Below, in pieces: positions 25,366 to 33,673 of a DNA stretch of 64,000 bases; position 1 is the stretch's first letter; the number at the start of each line of letters is the position of its first letter. The notes under the pieces were generated by a model, which worked only from the letters and a program-made list of their open reading frames with translations, had not been told where the DNA came from and made no database searches. Position numbers and translations under genes: made by a program. The stretch covers positions 372,001 through 436,000 of the forward strand of contig NZ_CADIKI010000001.1 in the NCBI RefSeq assembly GCF_902859935.1, given 5' to 3'. This DNA is from Paraburkholderia fynbosensis. Lineage in GTDB: Bacteria > Pseudomonadota > Gammaproteobacteria > Burkholderiales > Burkholderiaceae.

Positions 25366-26307
25366 TCAGCCCACGAGGTCCAGCGTACCGGCGGCAAAGA
25401 GATCTTCGAGCGCGTATTGCTGGGTCAAGATGCCCTGCTCCGACGCAAAACCGATAACACTTTGGAGTGCCTGACGATTGGGCTCGATACCATACGGGAG
25501 CGGATCACCCCCAAGCGTGTCCATGACGCGGCCATAGAACTCGTCACCGCGTTGACGTTCATGGGCCTGCGTTTGCTGGAGGCGTTCGAGCCACTGACGC
25601 TTCGAATCCACGAATGCCTTGAAGAGTGTGGGCGCCAGATCCGGATTCTGTTCAAGTAGTTCGTTACGAACTACGACCGTATGGTTGATCGGGTAGTAAC
25701 CCGATTCGCGCATGGCCGAGAAAGCCACGTTCTGAGCATCGGGGATCAGGGGTACCAGATTCGGGTTTTCGACCTTGAGACCCACGGCCGCCGCCACTTC
25801 ACCCGAGATCAACAGATCTTCGACCTTTTGACCCGCCTCCACGGGCACTACATTGCTCGGTGCCTTGTACTCTGCCACGTGCTCATCGCCCGAGAGAACC
25901 CAAGTGATCTTCGAAAGGTCCACACCGTATTGATGTTGAAGCACCGCACGGGCCCACACACCCGCCGTAACCGTATAGCCACGATTGACACCGACCTTGC
26001 GGCCTTCCAGCTGGCGCGGGTGCTCGATGTCGAGATTGCGATTCACCAGGATGCCGCCATGGTGAAACGCGCGAACGATAAAAACAGGAAGCGCCGTAAG
26101 CAGCTTACCGTGTGCCCGCGCACACAGATAGGTCGTAATAGCCATCTCGGAGACATCGAACTCAGTACCACGAACCATCCGTCGAAACGCCTGGATGATT
26201 GCCGGCACTTCTTCGAATTCCAGCCGCCATGGACCACTGTCAACCTTACCGGTTTTCAGGGCCTCAGTATGCCCAAGGGTCTGGATGCATGTCTTCAGAG
26301 TTGCCAT
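25366..26307 (-). CDS. 4,5-dihydroxyphthalate decarboxylase-like protein, short paralogue
   Basis: A 313-aa protein of the Pht5/OphC group, which has a periplasmic-binding-protein fold but is a cytosolic decarboxylase, so it is often called an ABC substrate-binding protein. It shares with the paralogue at 28.7 kb the blocks 'FDVSEMAITTYLCARAHGK', 'ALPVFIVRAFHHGGILVN', 'LEGRKVGVNRGYTVTAGVWA' and 'YPINHTVVVRNELLEQNPDL'. There is no signal peptide. It differs from Pht5 in the first strand and lacks the 'AVGPYDRxRPL' start. It probably decarboxylates a different hydroxy-aromatic acid. Second gene of its operon. Confidence 0.75.
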   Translation of the reverse strand: MATLKTCIQTLGHTEALKTGKVDSGPWRLEFEEVPAIIQAFRRMVRGTEFDVSEMAITTYLCARAHGKLLTALPVFIVRAFHHGGILVNRNLDIEHPRQLEGRKVGVNRGYTVTAGVWARAVLQHQYGVDLSKITWVLSGDEHVAEYKAPSNVVPVEAGQKVEDLLISGEVAAAVGLKVENPNLVPLIPDAQNVAFSAMRESGYYPINHTVVVRNELLEQNPDLAPTLFKAFVDSKRQWLERLQQTQAHERQRGDEFYGRVMDTLGGDPLPYGIEPNRQALQSVIGFASEQGILTQQYALEDLFAAGTLDLVG

Positions 26308-26332
26308 TCAAAAAGTCTCCTATCAACGGCGG

Positions 26333-26635
26333 TTAGCAACAACCATCAACATAATCTTCAGGGACGGTTAGCGAGCGCCTCAACCATTTCCAAGGCAAGT
26401 CGTCGTCCTCGAATTCCGACATCGGTTTAAAGACCTTAAAGCGATGGCGGCCCTCGTCGGTCCAGAACGCAACCACGGTCTCCAGCGGAGGACACCCGGG
26501 CGACTGACACTCGACCTCCGAAACCATGATCACTATCTCGGTCCCGAGTTCAAAGTTCGCGCGCACTGCTTCACGAATGCGGTCCGCGTGGGACAGCGAT
26601 AGAGGATCGGGCTTCCCGATATTTCCCAGCATCAC
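26333..26635 (-). CDS. Small protein with C-x4-GCPP motif, first gene of block 1 operon
   Basis: A 100-aa soluble protein, family not identified by name. It has a helical start ('HADRIREAVRANFELGTEIV'), a conserved-looking core 'SEVECQSPGCPPLETVVAFW', a charged middle ('KVFKPMSEFEDDDLPWKWLR') and ends in Cys-Cys. The two core Cys plus the terminal pair could bind a metal. It is the promoter-proximal gene of the long minus-strand operon directly behind paired operator sites at 26679-26715. Small proteins of this look near a G3E GTPase suggest metal handling or activity control, but this is inference. Confidence 0.65.
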   Translation of the reverse strand: MMLGNIGKPDPLSLSHADRIREAVRANFELGTEIVIMVSEVECQSPGCPPLETVVAFWTDEGRHRFKVFKPMSEFEDDDLPWKWLRRSLTVPEDYVDGCC

Positions 26636-26678
26636 AGGTCCTGCAAGTTGAATCGCGAATCTGTATCGAATAGTGCGC

Positions 26679-26715
26679 GTTCTCTTATACGGAACGTTGT
26701 TCTGTATATAGATTC
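26679..26715. promoter_or_regulatory. Paired GTTCY-N7-RGAAC sites, locus B
   Basis: GTTCTCTTATACGGAAC (26679-26695) and GTTCTGTATATAGATTC (26699-26715), 20 bp start to start, 43 nt upstream of the first gene of the 26.6-18.5 kb minus-strand operon. This is the only apparent promoter region for that operon. Confidence 0.8.
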
Positions 26716-27378
26716 AACCATATCACTTAGGACTCGCAGCGTCAATGAAACACGGAGTGGAAAATCAGGGCTGTTAGCTTTTCCTACTCCACGCCAATGT
26801 CCAAGCCTTCGTGACGGGGACGGAGCAACAGTGACAATGTTGTTTGGTGCTGTCTTTTCGGGTCTAAAGTGTCAATTGACCTAAGATGGAGCCTCTCCAC
26901 GGGCTTGTAACCCGAGTCTTCTGCTAGTCAAGGCACGCGAGGACGCCAGCGTCACGGTGATTCCGCTTCCGGTTCAAGCCGTCGTGCACGGCTACGCAGA
27001 AACGAGCTGGCATGCCCGCGCAGTTCCAGATCACGCTGGCCACGGGAATCTGGATCGAAGGCAGGACGCCGATAGAGGTCTTGATGATCGCAAGCGGCGT
27101 GGCCAGCAGGATCATGATGAACGTGTGGGGACGCCGCAGCCCGAGACTGTTCGTCTACAGACGGCAAAGACGCCCGGCATTGCGCGGCGGCCGGCAACGC
27201 CCAAAGGGCATCAACCGCCGTCTTGGCAGCGGCGAAGACAGTTGGATTGTGGCTACGAGATGTCGTCACGACTCGGTTTGGCCATCGCCCTTCGTACGAC
27301 ACGTACGCTGATCGACACCATACAGAGCCGGGTCACACTTCCGCCAGCAAATTGGTGCAGTTTGCTTCTATATCCGCA
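26716..27378. other. Mostly non-coding spacer between block 1 and block 2
   Basis: About 660 nt. A short minus-strand frame (26924-27115) reads like a hydrophobic peptide ('MILLATPLAIIKTSIGVLPS') but has no ribosome site or family I know. No terminator or repeat was recognised. Confidence 0.35.
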
Positions 27379-27624
27379 TCATCTCCTGACCAGCATAGCC
27401 GGCCTTTCAGGCTCGGGCGGAAAAACACACCATTTCCCATCTCGGTGACGATAGAAGAACAACTCCTTCGAGCCGGCTCCATTGTTTGCAACGACGCAAA
27501 CGTAGCGCCCAACCCTGGATCGTCCATAGTGGCTGACTCTGAACGCTCGCTCAGGGTCTGGCGACAACCAATCGTGAACCATTGCTCTCAACGATCGCCC
27601 TACACTTTCCATTACATTCTCCAT
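27379..27624 (-). CDS. Small conserved-looking hypothetical protein
   Basis: An 81-aa protein without signal peptide or membrane helix; it contains 'MVHDWLSPDPERAFRVSHYG', 'RYVCVVANNGAGSKELFFYR' and ends 'WCVFPPEPERPAMLVRR'. Codon use and composition look protein-like compared with the neighbouring shadows, and similar small proteins seem familiar from Burkholderia genomes, but I cannot name a family. No operon partner is evident. Confidence 0.45.
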   Translation of the reverse strand: MENVMESVGRSLRAMVHDWLSPDPERAFRVSHYGRSRVGRYVCVVANNGAGSKELFFYRHRDGKWCVFPPEPERPAMLVRR

Positions 27625-27984
27625 CTTGTTTCAGGCTCACCGACCAACAATCACATTGCTCGCCCGCGCGACGCGCTTCTCTTTGCGCCGAGACTTCACC
27701 ACCAAGAGCGTGCTTGGAACTTCCCATCAAACCTGTCAGGCAGTGAGATGATCAAACGCAGCCCCTATCCGACCGACGTTTCGGACCGAGTAATGGAGCT
27801 TCGCCGCTTGCCCAAGGTTCAGGAAGAATCTTGCCATCACCGAATTGTCCCAACGACCTGCCCATTCCACTCCAATTCCCATGGCGGATCAGCACCGGTT
27901 GCGCATGCAACGCATGATTGCGGTGTCCGCTCTTCATATCAGTCAATCGCTACGCCGTCCGTTTCATTTCTTCGACCGAGCGGG

Positions 27985-28482
27985 CTATTTAGTCCGTCGC
28001 AGCACAACAGGCTTTCCACCCATTGTCTGTTTCGTCATCCACGCTGCCAACGCGGAATCCAGGTAGTCGGCATGGCCGGGAAACCAGCCAAACAGATGCA
28101 TACCAAAATCGTGCACAGCCTCCGCGTTGATCTGCCCCGCTTCGACTGCCGCCTTGACGTCGCACACCGATTTCAGAACAGCAGCATGCTCTTCGATGTG
28201 GCAATCTCGCGGCGGGAAATTCGTCGTGCGCATCCATTCGTCTTCCTGCTCGAAATGGCTGACAGCGTGTTGCTCAAATGCCTCGATCGCGGCCAGGGCA
28301 TTTGTATCGGTACAGGTCACGAGCCGTAGTACTACCTCGTAGAATTCTTCGTGTACATCATCCATCGGGCTGAAACCTAGCAGCCGTGCATCTGACCAGA
28401 TCACGCTAGTGTCACTTTTCCGCACCGGTACTTCGATGTCTGCCGTTGCGGGTGTGTGTGTAAAATCTTTTGCGTTCATCAA
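27985..28482 (-). CDS. Bacteriohemerythrin
   Basis: A 165-aa hemerythrin-like protein with a non-heme di-iron, O2-binding four-helix bundle. Ligand motifs are in order: 'MDDVHEEFYEVV' (His), 'EQHAVSHFEQEDEWM' (His and Glu), 'CHIEEHAAVLKSV' (two His) and 'WFPGHADYLDSAL' (His and Asp). A roughly 35-residue N-terminal extension precedes the domain. In bacteria such proteins supply or sense O2, for instance for oxygenases. It sits downstream of the Rieske oxygenase operon, past a terminator, on the same strand, and no operator pair was found in front of it. Confidence 0.85.
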   Translation of the reverse strand: MMNAKDFTHTPATADIEVPVRKSDTSVIWSDARLLGFSPMDDVHEEFYEVVLRLVTCTDTNALAAIEAFEQHAVSHFEQEDEWMRTTNFPPRDCHIEEHAAVLKSVCDVKAAVEAGQINAEAVHDFGMHLFGWFPGHADYLDSALAAWMTKQTMGGKPVVLRRTK

Positions 28483-28613
28483 TTTCTCTCAAAGCAACGC
28501 CATTGACCATGAAACAGAAATAATGGGGCCTGTCAGCCCAGCTTCTCTTGTTTCAGCACCCCGCTGCTCTATTGCTATCTGTTGCATGGTGATAGTTTTG
28601 CTCGATCGAAAAC

Positions 28614-28645
28614 AAAAACGCCGGGGATCTCCCCGGCTTTCTTGA
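28614..28645 (-). terminator. Rho-independent terminator after the Rieske/Pht5 operon
   Basis: Read on the minus strand: GCCGGGGA-GAT-CCCCGGC followed by GTTTTTGTTTT, directly behind the Pht5-like stop at 28653. Confidence 0.85.
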
Positions 28646-28652
28646 TAACCGA

Positions 28653-29645
28653 CTAAATGCTGAAGCTTTCGAGGCTCGCCGGATGGAAGAGATCCGCCGC
28701 TTTCAGCAGGCGGCTCGACAGTCCTTCCGCGTAATGCTGCGTCAGGAATCGGTTGAGGGTATGTTGATTCGCGGCGAAACCGTATGACCAGAAATCGTCG
28801 CCCATCAATTCACGAGTGGCACGAAGCTGAGTCTCGATAAACGGCAGTGTCACCTTCGTAGCCGAGGTATCGGTCAGACGGCGCAGTGCGATCGCTTTAG
28901 ATTTCTCGAAGGCCTTCATCACCGACATCGGCAGCCACGGATGCTGTTCAACGAGCGTGCGCCGGATGCCGAGCGTGTGCATGATCGGGAACAGCTTCGT
29001 TTTGCGATACCAGGCCACCGCTTCTGCCTGCGGATCATCGAACAGATACTTCACGTTCGGGGAGCCGCGATCGAAACACGACGGTGCGCGCGGGCCGATC
29101 AGCGCATCGATTTCGCCGGCTTCGAGCATGCCGGAAATCGTTTCGCCTTGGGGTGCATTCACCAGTTCCACGTCTTTTGGCAGATTCAGGCTGACTTTTT
29201 CGACGCGTGTCGGGTCTTCGTAACCGCCGCGCACCCACGTGACATCCGATGCCTTGATGCCGTACTCCTCTTCGAGGAACAGGCGCACCCACACGTTTGC
29301 CGTCAACTGGTATTCGGGTACGCCGATGCGTTTGCCCTTCAGATCTTCCGGTTTCTTGATACCCGCGTTCACGTTCACATACACCGACGTGTGGCGGAAC
29401 GCTCGGGACGGAAATACCGGAATGGCAACGTAAGCCGACGTACCCGCGGCGGTCTTGACCGAATAGCTGCTCAGCGACAGTTCACAGATGTCGTAATCCG
29501 CATGACGCAGCGCGCGAAAAAAGATCTCTTCCGGTTCCTGCAACAGGAACGTCGGATCGACGCCCTCGATTTGTACCTCACCATCGACCAGCGGGCGCAT
29601 ACGGTCATATGGGCCGACCGCCACTGAAAGCTGCAACTTGCTCAC
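28653..29645 (-). CDS. pht5: 4,5-dihydroxyphthalate decarboxylase
   Basis: A 330-aa cytosolic protein matching Pht5/OphC, which converts 4,5-dihydroxyphthalate to protocatechuate. Diagnostic blocks: 'LQLSVAVGPYDRMRPLVDGE', 'EIFFRALRHADYDICELSLS', 'YVAIPVFPSRAFRHTSVYVN', 'LKGKRIGVPEYQLTANVWVR' and 'LFPIMHTLGIRRTLVEQHPW'. No signal peptide despite the binding-protein fold. The start is the GTG at 29645, behind AAAGGAGAC; the frame runs further upstream without similarity. Last gene of the unit Rieske oxygenase-reductase-decarboxylase. The phthalate assignment is by family; a substituted analogue is possible. Confidence 0.85.
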   Translation of the reverse strand: MSKLQLSVAVGPYDRMRPLVDGEVQIEGVDPTFLLQEPEEIFFRALRHADYDICELSLSSYSVKTAAGTSAYVAIPVFPSRAFRHTSVYVNVNAGIKKPEDLKGKRIGVPEYQLTANVWVRLFLEEEYGIKASDVTWVRGGYEDPTRVEKVSLNLPKDVELVNAPQGETISGMLEAGEIDALIGPRAPSCFDRGSPNVKYLFDDPQAEAVAWYRKTKLFPIMHTLGIRRTLVEQHPWLPMSVMKAFEKSKAIALRRLTDTSATKVTLPFIETQLRATRELMGDDFWSYGFAANQHTLNRFLTQHYAEGLSSRLLKAADLFHPASLESFSI

Positions 29646-29673
29646 ACTGTCTCCTTTAATGAGTGAAGAAATA

Positions 29674-30711
29674 TCAATAGAACTGGTCGAAGTGCACCTG
29701 TTCGAACGATACCTCGCGGCCCAGCAGCATCTTCTGAATAGCCTGGCCCATCGCAGGAGGACCAGCAAAATAGATTTCCATGTCGCGCAGGCCGTCACCG
29801 AACATCGACTCGGCCAGTTCGTGCACATAGCCAGTGTGACCGTCCCATTGATCACCACGCGCATCCGAAACGGCCGCGTTAAAATGAAAACGCTTGCCGA
29901 AATTCTCGAGCGCTTCGAGCATGTCCCGTCCGCACACATCGCGCGGTGTACGGCCACCGTATAAGAAGTGCACGTTGACGCCCTGCATTTCCCGGTCTGC
30001 GGCAACGCCGCGTGCGATCGAAATCATCGGGGCAAGGCCCGAACCGCCGGCGAGACACAGAATGTCACGCTTTACGTCCCGACGCAGATAAGCCATACCG
30101 TAGGGGCCATCGATCTCGATCTGCTCGCCCGCCGCCAGTTTGTCGAACAGCGCATGACTGCCCTCACCATTCGGTACACGACGCACCTGGAAATCGAGCA
30201 CCTTTGCATCCGAGCCTTGAACGATATTGCTCATCGAATAGGCTCGCTGACCGCTAACACCGGGGAGCGCCAGTAGTGCGTATTGTCCGGGTTCAAATCG
30301 CATGCCATCCGAGAGCTCGAAACGGAATTCACCGATATCGTGCGTAACGGGGCGACGCGATGTGAGCGTACCCGTTACGCGCTTCGGTTCGTGTATGGGC
30401 GCGTAGCGCTGATTCGAATGCATCTTGATCGTGCAATCGCCTCGCGGCATGCTCTGACAGCCTAGATAACGACGGCGCTCTCGATCCTTTGCTGTCCAAC
30501 CAGGCGCCTCAGGCCATTTGACCTCAACGCCACCTTGGATCAGTTCGAATTTGCAATTACCGCATGCACCTGCGTTGCACTCGTAGGGAAATGCGATGTT
30601 GTTACGAAGTGCCGATCGCAACAGCACGTCATCGTTATCACATTCGAACGACTGAGCGGTGCCGGCGAGCGTGATGCGATGTTTCTGGCTATTCACAAGA
30701 GTCTCATTCAT
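29674..30711 (-). CDS. Oxygenase reductase, [2Fe-2S]-FAD-NAD(P)H
   Basis: A 345-aa electron-transfer protein. An N-terminal plant-type ferredoxin domain ('YECNAGACGNCKFELIQGG' ... 'YLGCQ', four Cys ligands) is followed by an FAD domain ('SGQRAYSMSN') and an NAD(P) domain ('ILCLAGGSGLAPMISIARG', 'EIYFAGPPAMGQAIQ'). This is the BenC/NahAa layout, not the C-terminal-ferredoxin layout of classical phthalate dioxygenase reductase. It is encoded between the oxygenase and the decarboxylase on one unit, so it is the likely electron donor, passing electrons through the Rieske ferredoxin at 32.3 kb. Confidence 0.88.
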   Translation of the reverse strand: MNETLVNSQKHRITLAGTAQSFECDNDDVLLRSALRNNIAFPYECNAGACGNCKFELIQGGVEVKWPEAPGWTAKDRERRRYLGCQSMPRGDCTIKMHSNQRYAPIHEPKRVTGTLTSRRPVTHDIGEFRFELSDGMRFEPGQYALLALPGVSGQRAYSMSNIVQGSDAKVLDFQVRRVPNGEGSHALFDKLAAGEQIEIDGPYGMAYLRRDVKRDILCLAGGSGLAPMISIARGVAADREMQGVNVHFLYGGRTPRDVCGRDMLEALENFGKRFHFNAAVSDARGDQWDGHTGYVHELAESMFGDGLRDMEIYFAGPPAMGQAIQKMLLGREVSFEQVHFDQFY

Positions 30712-30907
30712 GTCGGGGCATCCCTACTTTTCGCCCATTTCCGGCGGCTTGCACGAAGAATCACTTTTATTTCAATGAGCTGAAGATCTGTTAAGTCGGC
30801 AACGACTGTGAGGGCCGCGAAGTCTTGCTACAAGCGGCTTCTCACGCCGTCACCGCCAGATTCGTACGGATCGCACGAATATCCATTTGAACAGCCTGGC
30901 TGCATGC

Positions 30908-32197
30908 TCAGATCGTTTGGTGCTTCTTGCCTTCTTCCGCGATCATCGCATCGCGTGCGCCTTCGCTGAATGGCGTTTCACGCTTCAGCAGAATGGCGAC
31001 CGAGCGAACCATCTGCGACTCCGGATCACGGCCAGGTGGCAGCGTGCCGTTTTCGGCGAGTGCACGCGCAGCCTTCATGATCCGGCTGCGCATCATGATG
31101 ATGCCGTTGTCGGTACCAACCAGGTTCTCTCTCGTACGATCCTGGATCGGCCCCATGCTTTCCTGAAGGGAGGCATCCTGCATGGCGATGCCTTCGACAC
31201 CGCTATACGTCGTGCCTGCTCTCTGTGCTGCTCGATCCATCAGATAGTTGTTCGTCTTGTTCTGCTCGGGAACATAGTTGCTGCCCGGCACATAGCGCAC
31301 GTGGATGCCCTTGCCGTCCTTCATTGCCTGCACTTCGCCTTGCGTCAAATCGCGCGTGGGATGGTAATCGAAGCTCCAAGCCCAGCAGTTGTGATCATCG
31401 ATCGGCACCCAGAAGTGGCCGTGCACCGGGTGATCGCCGCGCGGAGGAACCATCGTGAAGCAAGGCATGACCCAAGGTGTGATACGCCAGTAATACTGAT
31501 CGTTCTCCGCATTGCGTCGCACGCCGATTGCCAGACCGCCCGGCGCTTCGAGAACCTCAAACACCGGAGCGAGGTCGCTCAAGTTGTACTGGTTGCCCTT
31601 CGCACCCTTGAACAGCGGATCGGAATCGAGGCTGCCGCTGTGCAGGAACGAAACGTGACTCGAATCGATGCCTCCTTCGAGTGCCTGCAACCAGTTACAT
31701 TCCTGAACCCGTTTGCTCATGAACGACTGGGATGTCGGCACGGTCGAGAATTCCCATGCGGGCAGAGGCGGCTGCTGATCGGCCGGGCCCATGTAGACCC
31801 AAATGACGCCGCCCTGTTCAACGAGCGGATACGATTTCAGCTTGATTCTTTCCGCGTAGCCGCTTTCCTTCGCTTCGGATGGCACCTCGGTACACCGACC
31901 GGTCACGTCGTATTTCCAGCCGTGGTACGGGCAGCGAATGCCGCCTTCCTCATTACGGCCGAACCATAGTGACACGCCACGATGTGCGCAGAATTCATCG
32001 ATCAGGCCCAGCTTGCCTTCTGAATCCCGGAACGCAAGCATGCGTTCCGAGAGCAGTTGCAGGCGAACCGGTTCGCCGCCAGCTTCCGCCAGTTCTTCCG
32101 ACAGAAGCGCCGGGAGCCAGTAACGACGGAACAGTTCGCCCATCGGCGTTCCGGGACCGGTTTGTGTGACGAGATCGTTTTGTTCTTTTCTCAACAT
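30908..32197 (-). CDS. Rieske oxygenase alpha subunit, phthalate 4,5-dioxygenase-like
   Basis: A 429-aa oxygenase. The Rieske [2Fe-2S] ligands are in 'FCAHRGVSLWFGRNEEGG' and 'CPYHGWKYDV'. The mononuclear iron site is in 'WLQALEGGIDSSHVSFLHSG' (two His, bridging Asp). The start 'GTPMGELFRRYWLPALLSEE' and the long insertions 'EQNKTNNYLMDRAAQRAGTT' fit the phthalate-dioxygenase clade of alpha-only oxygenases. It should hydroxylate a carboxylated ring next to the carboxylates. Its promoter region is shared with the divergent ferredoxin gene and carries paired operator sites (locus C). Exact substrate unknown. Confidence 0.88.
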   Translation of the reverse strand: MLRKEQNDLVTQTGPGTPMGELFRRYWLPALLSEELAEAGGEPVRLQLLSERMLAFRDSEGKLGLIDEFCAHRGVSLWFGRNEEGGIRCPYHGWKYDVTGRCTEVPSEAKESGYAERIKLKSYPLVEQGGVIWVYMGPADQQPPLPAWEFSTVPTSQSFMSKRVQECNWLQALEGGIDSSHVSFLHSGSLDSDPLFKGAKGNQYNLSDLAPVFEVLEAPGGLAIGVRRNAENDQYYWRITPWVMPCFTMVPPRGDHPVHGHFWVPIDDHNCWAWSFDYHPTRDLTQGEVQAMKDGKGIHVRYVPGSNYVPEQNKTNNYLMDRAAQRAGTTYSGVEGIAMQDASLQESMGPIQDRTRENLVGTDNGIIMMRSRIMKAARALAENGTLPPGRDPESQMVRSVAILLKRETPFSEGARDAMIAEEGKKHQTI

Positions 32198-32267
32198 GGT
32201 ATGTCCCTCAAGGTCGCTGTTGTCGCGCGACGCAGTTTAGTGGCGTTTGCGATCCTCTGACCGCCTG

Positions 32268-32304
32268 TTCCTATATAGCGAACGCTGTTCTTAACACGAG
32301 AACA
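32268..32304. promoter_or_regulatory. Paired GTTCY-N7-RGAAC sites, locus C
   Basis: GTTCCTATATAGCGAAC (32268-32284) and GTTCTTAACACGAGAAC (32288-32304), 20 bp apart, between the divergent Rieske oxygenase and Rieske ferredoxin genes. Both sites have intact outer GTTC/GAAC arms, the best-conserved pair in the window. Confidence 0.82.
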
Positions 32305-32348
32305 AAGTTATCATTGGGCCCACAACATGTCAACGATGGAGATTCCCT

Positions 32349-32675
32349 ATGAGTCACGCTTGCGCATTTGCTCACCTCTGCCATGCAGCAGACGTAGCTG
32401 AAGGAAAAGCGATCAAGGTCGAAAAGAACGGCCTGACGCTCGCCGTATTCAACCTCCAGGGCGAATATTTCGTAACGAATGACACCTGCACGCATGGTCC
32501 GGGCTCGTTGTCAGAAGGCTATATCGATGGCGAGACAGTGGAATGCGATTTTCACAACGGTTCGTTTAATATCAAGACCGGTGAAGTTGTCGCGCCGCCA
32601 TGCATGATTCCCCTCAAGACGTACAAGACGCACGTTGAAGATGGCGTGGTTGTGATCGAAACGGACGGCGAATGA
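32349..32675 (+). CDS. Rieske-type ferredoxin
   Basis: A 108-aa soluble Rieske [2Fe-2S] protein: 'NDTCTHGPGSLSEGYIDGET' and 'VECDFHNGSFNIKTGEV' supply Cys-His and Cys-His ligands. It is typical in length for NahAb/BphF-type ferredoxins that shuttle electrons from reductase to oxygenase. It stands alone on the plus strand, divergent from the oxygenase alpha gene and sharing its operator region, so the two are likely co-regulated. A hairpin follows the stop. Confidence 0.9.
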   Translation: MSHACAFAHLCHAADVAEGKAIKVEKNGLTLAVFNLQGEYFVTNDTCTHGPGSLSEGYIDGETVECDFHNGSFNIKTGEVVAPPCMIPLKTYKTHVEDGVVVIETDGE

Positions 32676-32682
32676 AATGGAT

Positions 32683-32713
32683 GCGCCAGGCATATTCAAA
32701 AGATGCCTGGCGC
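32683..32713 (+). terminator. Hairpin after Rieske ferredoxin gene
   Basis: GCGCCAGGCAT (32683-32693) and its perfect complement (32703-32713). Strong 11-bp stem, but only a weak pyrimidine tail. Confidence 0.6.
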
Positions 32714-32879
32714 GTGCTTCCCTCGCTGCGTGCGATAGCTTGTTAGTTAAGACCTCTGCTTTCTCTTCACGATCAAGGTCAGACCGCTTTTCGCAGCTGC
32801 CATAGCTGATGTCGCCTCGCAATCTGCGCGAACCTGTCGCGGAATACGAATTGCACTATTACGCCGCGTTCGAAAAGGG

Positions 32880-32966
32880 TACTTCCTTCATCCGGCGTGC
32901 GAGCAGCACAGACTTACCGCTGCCGAGAAAGCCCGTCATCACATAGATTGGTATGCGCTCGCGATG
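32880..32966 (-). pseudogene. Remnant of a G3E GTPase gene (N-terminus only)
   Basis: On the minus strand the sequence reads 'IPIYVMTGFLGSGKSVLLAR' then 'RMKEVPF', i.e. the first strand and Walker A loop of CobW-type GTPases, then runs into stop codons. It lies just after the class II aldolase gene on the same strand. Too short to work; it shows that block 2 once carried its own G3E gene like block 1. Confidence 0.75.
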
Positions 32967-32987
32967 GATGTTTGGCGCCGGATGCAG

Positions 32988-33671
32988 CTATGCGCGGATC
33001 TTCCCAGCATGATAGGCCCACACTTTTTGCAGCAATTTCGGTTTCCACAGGTTACGACTGATCGTTTCGATCTGTTCCGGCGACAGAACCATCGGCTCGC
33101 CGATTTGTTGTGCAAGGTACTGACGATGCGCATTCTCTTCGAGATAAAACGCGAGCACGAACGCTTCAAGAATACCTTCGGCCGCAATCACCGCGCCGTG
33201 CGATTTGAGCATTGCGACGCGGTGCGCGCCGAGACATTCCGCCAGTTCTTCACCGAGAGGCCTTGTGTTGATCGAAACAGTCTTCGGGAACCGTTGAATC
33301 TCACCGAGCACTGACGCCTGCATGATCACCGGTTTCACCGCATTACCTGTCATGCTGAAGAGGGTGGACCAGGTAGGGTGCGTATGCACGACCGAATTGA
33401 CGTCAGGACGTTTACGATAGATTTCCGAGTGAATGTGGAATTCCATCGGCGGGGCTACATCGCCTTCAATCAGATTGCCGTCGAAATCGATCGTCACGAT
33501 GTCATCCACGGTAAGCGCGCTACGCACCGATGCGCCAGAATTGATCAGCATGTGGTCCTGACCTGGAAAACGCCAGCTAAAGTGACCGTTGAAGTCGATC
33601 ACTTCGGCGCGTTCGAGCATCAGGATTGCGTCGACGAGCTCTTTTTTCTGCTGCATATACCCACTCATCAT
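32988..33671 (-). CDS. Class II aldolase/adducin-family protein, possible dihydroxyphthalate decarboxylase
   Basis: A 227-aa protein with the class II aldolase fold: 'LINSGASVRSALTVDDIVTI', metal-binding His pair in 'VVHTHPTWSTLFSMTG', third His in 'MLKSHGAVIAAEGILEAF'. Members include L-fuculose-phosphate aldolase and ring-acid decarboxylases of the CmtD and 3,4-dihydroxyphthalate decarboxylase type; the latter fits this neighbourhood best. It is translationally close to the ABC permease gene (3 nt). Starts at 33683 and 33671 both exist; 33671 has GGAAG at good spacing. Substrate not certain. Confidence 0.8.
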   Translation of the reverse strand: MMSGYMQQKKELVDAILMLERAEVIDFNGHFSWRFPGQDHMLINSGASVRSALTVDDIVTIDFDGNLIEGDVAPPMEFHIHSEIYRKRPDVNSVVHTHPTWSTLFSMTGNAVKPVIMQASVLGEIQRFPKTVSINTRPLGEELAECLGAHRVAMLKSHGAVIAAEGILEAFVLAFYLEENAHRQYLAQQIGEPMVLSPEQIETISRNLWKPKLLQKVWAYHAGKIRA

Positions 33672-33673
33672 GT

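Noticed and set aside
26924..27302. Hydrophobic minus-strand peptide as a membrane protein gene
   Set aside because: No ribosome site and a stop shortly upstream of the possible start; evidence too weak for a CDS.
28653..29645. ABC transporter substrate-binding protein
   Set aside because: The fold is shared, but there is no signal peptide and the conserved blocks are those of 4,5-dihydroxyphthalate decarboxylase.
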